Assembly: GCA_002384725.1 (NCBI GenBank)
Contig: DGBF01000136.1
Location: forward strand, 6,237 to 13,510
Length of the DNA stretch: 7,274 nucleotides
Direction of reading: 5' to 3'
Source of the DNA: Flavobacteriales bacterium UBA4011
Lineage (GTDB): Bacteria; Bacteroidota; Bacteroidia; Flavobacteriales_D; Crocinitomicaceae
In this document: positions 5,938-7,274 of the stretch, in pieces
Position numbering within the stretch: the first letter of the stretch is position 1
How the letters are laid out: every line of letters starts with the position of its first letter
The notes under the pieces: generated by a model
Databases searched by the model: none
Told to the model about the DNA's origin: nothing
What the model saw: the letters and a program-made list of their open reading frames with translations, nothing else
Made by a program: the position numbers and the translations under genes

Positions 5938-6249
5938 TTAAGCTTTGATGCTTTTTATTGTAATTGAAGTGAAAGCTTGACGGTGTCCGTTTTTCTTTCT
6001 GTAACCTTTTCTTCTTTTCTTACGAAAGACGATTACTTTATCTCCTTTTACATGAGCAAGAACCTCTGCGGTAACTTTTGCTCCTTCTATAGCCGGGGCG
6101 CCAAGTGTAATTTTTCCATCTTTGTCAGCTAAAAGCACTTTGTCGAAATCAAGTTTCGCTCCTACTTCTGCTTTTAAACGATGAACATACAACTTTTGGT
6201 CTTTTTGCACTTTAAATTGCTGCCCTGCTATCTCTACGATTGCGTACAT
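5938..6249 (-). CDS. rplU: 50S ribosomal protein L21 (bL21)
   Basis: L21 is a bacterial large-subunit protein that binds 23S rRNA. I start it at the ATG at 6247-6249, giving [15 protein letters not shown], the conserved beginning of the family, and 103 aa, the same length as E. coli L21. Further upstream in-frame codons extend the frame to 6378 but run through the promoter and are unlike any L21. The C-terminal signature region [30 protein letters not shown] (72-101) is basic and typical. It is first in a two-gene operon with rpmA, with a strong promoter 40 nt upstream and no Shine-Dalgarno sequence; the A-rich 14-mer before the ATG is shared with rpmA. Confidence 0.98.
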   Translation of the reverse strand: MYAIVEIAGQQFKVQKDQKLYVHRLKAEVGAKLDFDKVLLADKDGKITLGAPAIEGAKVTAEVLAHVKGDKVIVFRKKRRKGYRKKNGHRQAFTSITIKSIKA

Positions 6250-6253
6250 ATAG

Positions 6254-6267
6254 CTTGTTATTTGTTT
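6254..6267 (-). promoter_or_regulatory. 14-nt A-rich leader element before rplU (copy 1)
   Basis: The minus strand reads AAACAAATAACAAG, ending 4 nt before the rplU ATG. It is identical to the element before rpmA at 5892-5905. Here it is part of the roughly 35-nt 5' leader and is preceded by another A-rich stretch (TTTTAAAC). A translation-enhancing role is inferred. Confidence 0.55.
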
Positions 6268-6290
6268 GTTTAAAATCCTAAATCGGACGG

Positions 6291-6321
6291 CAAAGATATA
6301 GAATTGTTTTGAGAGTGCAAA
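6291..6321 (-). promoter_or_regulatory. Promoter of rplU-rpmA (TTTG, 19 nt, TATCTTTG)
   Basis: On the minus strand a -33 box TTTG (6318-6321) is followed after exactly 19 nt by the -7 box TATCTTTG (6291-6298). Both match the Bacteroidota housekeeping consensus (TTTG/TTG, 17-23 nt, TANNTTTG). The -7 box lies about 40 nt before the rplU ATG, giving a leader of roughly 35 nt. This is the best promoter in the window, as expected for ribosomal protein genes. Confidence 0.85.
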
Positions 6322-6359
6322 TAGTATGTCGACTTTTTTTTCTTTTGTGGGATTGTTGC

Positions 6360-6406
6360 ATTCGAAGCCTGACGGCATTGGTTTATCGATACATCAACCG
6401 TCAAGG
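6360..6406. repeat. Third ATTCGAAGC copy joined to a hairpin after the membrane-protein gene
   Basis: ATTCGAAGC (6360-6368) repeats the ends of the unit at 852-943. It runs into a hairpin: CC+TGACGG (6368-6375) pairs with CCGTCA+GG (6398-6406, one bulged A), with an inner TTG/CAA step and the palindrome TATCGATA (6384-6391) near the apex. The hairpin begins immediately after the stop codon of the membrane-protein gene. No T-run follows on the minus strand, so it is not a canonical terminator, but it could mark or protect the 3' end of that transcript. Confidence 0.45.
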
Positions 6407-7078
6407 TTATAAAAAGTCCTTAAAACTTTCTTCGGCATACACCTTATCCTGATTCACATTCGCCCAAATGGTTTGCATAAATTCCTTCTTATCTTCCACT
6501 GCACCAAATGGCATGTTTAATTGAAGATCGTCCTTGTAGTTAAAATGCAGTGTTTCTTGGTGAACGAATATTTTACGTAACCCCAGAAAGTAGAGGGCTT
6601 TCACTTCTCTATCGGCTAAAACAACGGCTTTTTTCGTAATTCCAATTCGCCATGTTTTGCTGAACCAAGAAAACAGGGAAGTGAAAATTATTTCAAGTCC
6701 ACCTATTCCATATGCCAGCGGAATCGGCCATCCCTGCGGGCAAACACGATACAAGCCGTAAGCCAAAGAAAATAAGGCAAGCGCTTCTAAACAATTGTAA
6801 AGTAAAATTCGAACTTTTCGTTCTTTGCTTACTTCCTGGTTCCAGACGAATTTTTGTTTTTGACTTAGAATTTGCATTCCTGTCCATCGTTTTAGAATTC
6901 TTCTGATCAGAATGACAAACACCAATGTTGCCGCAATCCAAAAAATAGCTTGTTGGTAAGGGATTTGTCCACCGGTTGTTTTCAGCATATCGATGGGTAA
7001 ATCTCCACCTATGAAAATGCAAATCAACATAACGGGAAACGTAACCAGTAAAAGGAAGATGTTTGTGATTTTATTCAT
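6407..7078 (-). CDS. Uncharacterised four-helix membrane protein with possible PH-like tail (223 aa)
   Basis: I do not recognise a named family. Four membrane segments are visible at about residues 5-25, 42-59, 91-110 and 117-138. The connecting loop (60-90) is basic (RRILKRW, KERKVR). The remainder (about 140-210) is soluble and alternates beta-like strands (WRIGITKKAVVLAD, VKALYFLGLRKIFVHQ, TLHFNYKDDLQLNMPF) before a helix (KEFMQTIWANV). This layout resembles bacterial PH-like domains attached to membrane helices, but that is a fold impression, not a match. The ATG at 7076-7078 overlaps the end of the DUF349 gene by 8 nt, so the two are almost certainly co-transcribed and translationally coupled. 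No catalytic motif is visible. Confidence 0.85.
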   Translation of the reverse strand: MNKITNIFLLLVTFPVMLICIFIGGDLPIDMLKTTGGQIPYQQAIFWIAATLVFVILIRRILKRWTGMQILSQKQKFVWNQEVSKERKVRILLYNCLEALALFSLAYGLYRVCPQGWPIPLAYGIGGLEIIFTSLFSWFSKTWRIGITKKAVVLADREVKALYFLGLRKIFVHQETLHFNYKDDLQLNMPFGAVEDKKEFMQTIWANVNQDKVYAEESFKDFL

Positions 7079-7274
7079 TCGGAATCAGCTTTAACTTGCG
7101 TTTTAGATCTTCGATACGCATAGTATTCTTTTCAATTTTCACTTCGAATTCTTTTTTCATTGCGTCAGCGCCTTTAGAGCGACCGAAGAATCCAAGGTTG
7201 TTCTCGAATTGAATATTTTCTTGCTTAATCAGATCGATTTGACGACGGATATCAGATTTCTCTTTGTCCAAAAG
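7071..7274 (-). CDS. DUF349-family protein, C-terminal end only (gene enters from the right edge)
   Basis: The frame is open to the right edge of the window; about 67 codons are present and the true start lies beyond it. The TTG at 7269-7271 is an internal Leu codon, not a start. The visible part is highly charged coiled coil, with LIKQENIQFENNLGFFGRSKGADAMKKEFEVKIEK followed by LKRKLKLIPNE. The LENNLxFFxxSKGA segment and the closing Lys-rich helix are, from memory, characteristic of the C-terminus of Bacteroidota DUF349-domain proteins, long cytoplasmic helical proteins of unknown function. It ends in TAA at 7071-7073, inside the start of the downstream membrane-protein gene. Confidence 0.75.
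   Translation of the reverse strand, partial: LLDKEKSDIRRQIDLIKQENIQFENNLGFFGRSKGADAMKKEFEVKIEKNTMRIEDLKRKLKLIPNE

Noticed and set aside
6250..6378. In-frame 43-codon N-terminal extension of rplU up to 6378
   Set aside because: The extension crosses the rplU promoter and is unlike any L21; [12 protein letters not shown] is the conserved family start and gives the normal 103-aa length.
1..7274. Search for tRNA/rRNA genes, CRISPR arrays, insertion sequences, phage or toxin-antitoxin genes
   Set aside because: No cloverleaf-like sequence, regularly spaced repeats, transposase motifs or small paired toxin-antitoxin frames were seen; the window is mostly conserved chromosomal genes.

Overview
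The window looks like chromosomal DNA from the phylum Bacteroidota, most likely order Flavobacteriales; a Crocinitomicaceae/Fluviicola-like source is a guess. The evidence is AT-rich sequence, promoters of the Bacteroidota type (TTTG, 19 nt, TANNTTTG), start sites largely without Shine-Dalgarno sequences, an L27 without an N-terminal extension, a DUF349 protein, and a secreted protein whose mature end begins with the NLVxNPSFE motif common in Bacteroidota exported proteins. All ten supported genes lie on the minus strand, so transcription runs from high to low coordinates. The two end genes are cut by the window edges.

In transcription order: (1) The 3' end of a DUF349-family gene overlaps by 8 nt a 223-aa four-helix membrane protein with a possible PH-like tail. 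(2) A well-formed promoter at 6291-6321 drives rplU (L21) and rpmA (L27), which end at a strong intrinsic terminator (5563-5596). (3) serS (seryl-tRNA synthetase) is followed by an uncharacterised lipoprotein gene and a 608-aa exported TPR protein. The last two overlap by 4 nt (GTGA) and both start with GTG. (4) msrA, encoding a lipid-anchored methionine sulfoxide reductase A, follows after 56 nt. (5) A hotdog-fold acyl-CoA thioesterase has its own near-leaderless promoter. (6) At the left edge is the start of a secreted protein with a signal peptide; it has no ATG start.

Most of the window is housekeeping: ribosome, tRNA charging and acyl-CoA hydrolysis, plus envelope functions. I saw no CRISPR array, prophage, insertion sequence, tRNA or rRNA, and no clear new defence or mobile system. 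The less ordinary signals are in the intergenic DNA. The same 14-nt sequence lies just upstream of both the rplU and rpmA start codons, and a perfect hairpin abuts the rpmA copy. The rpmA terminator shares a palindrome core with an adjoining second hairpin. A 92-bp intergenic unit bounded by 9-bp inverted repeats has a third copy of its end next to another hairpin 5.4 kb away. The exported lipoprotein/TPR pair is the best candidate for an undescribed functional unit. No intergenic gap exceeds about 210 bases.
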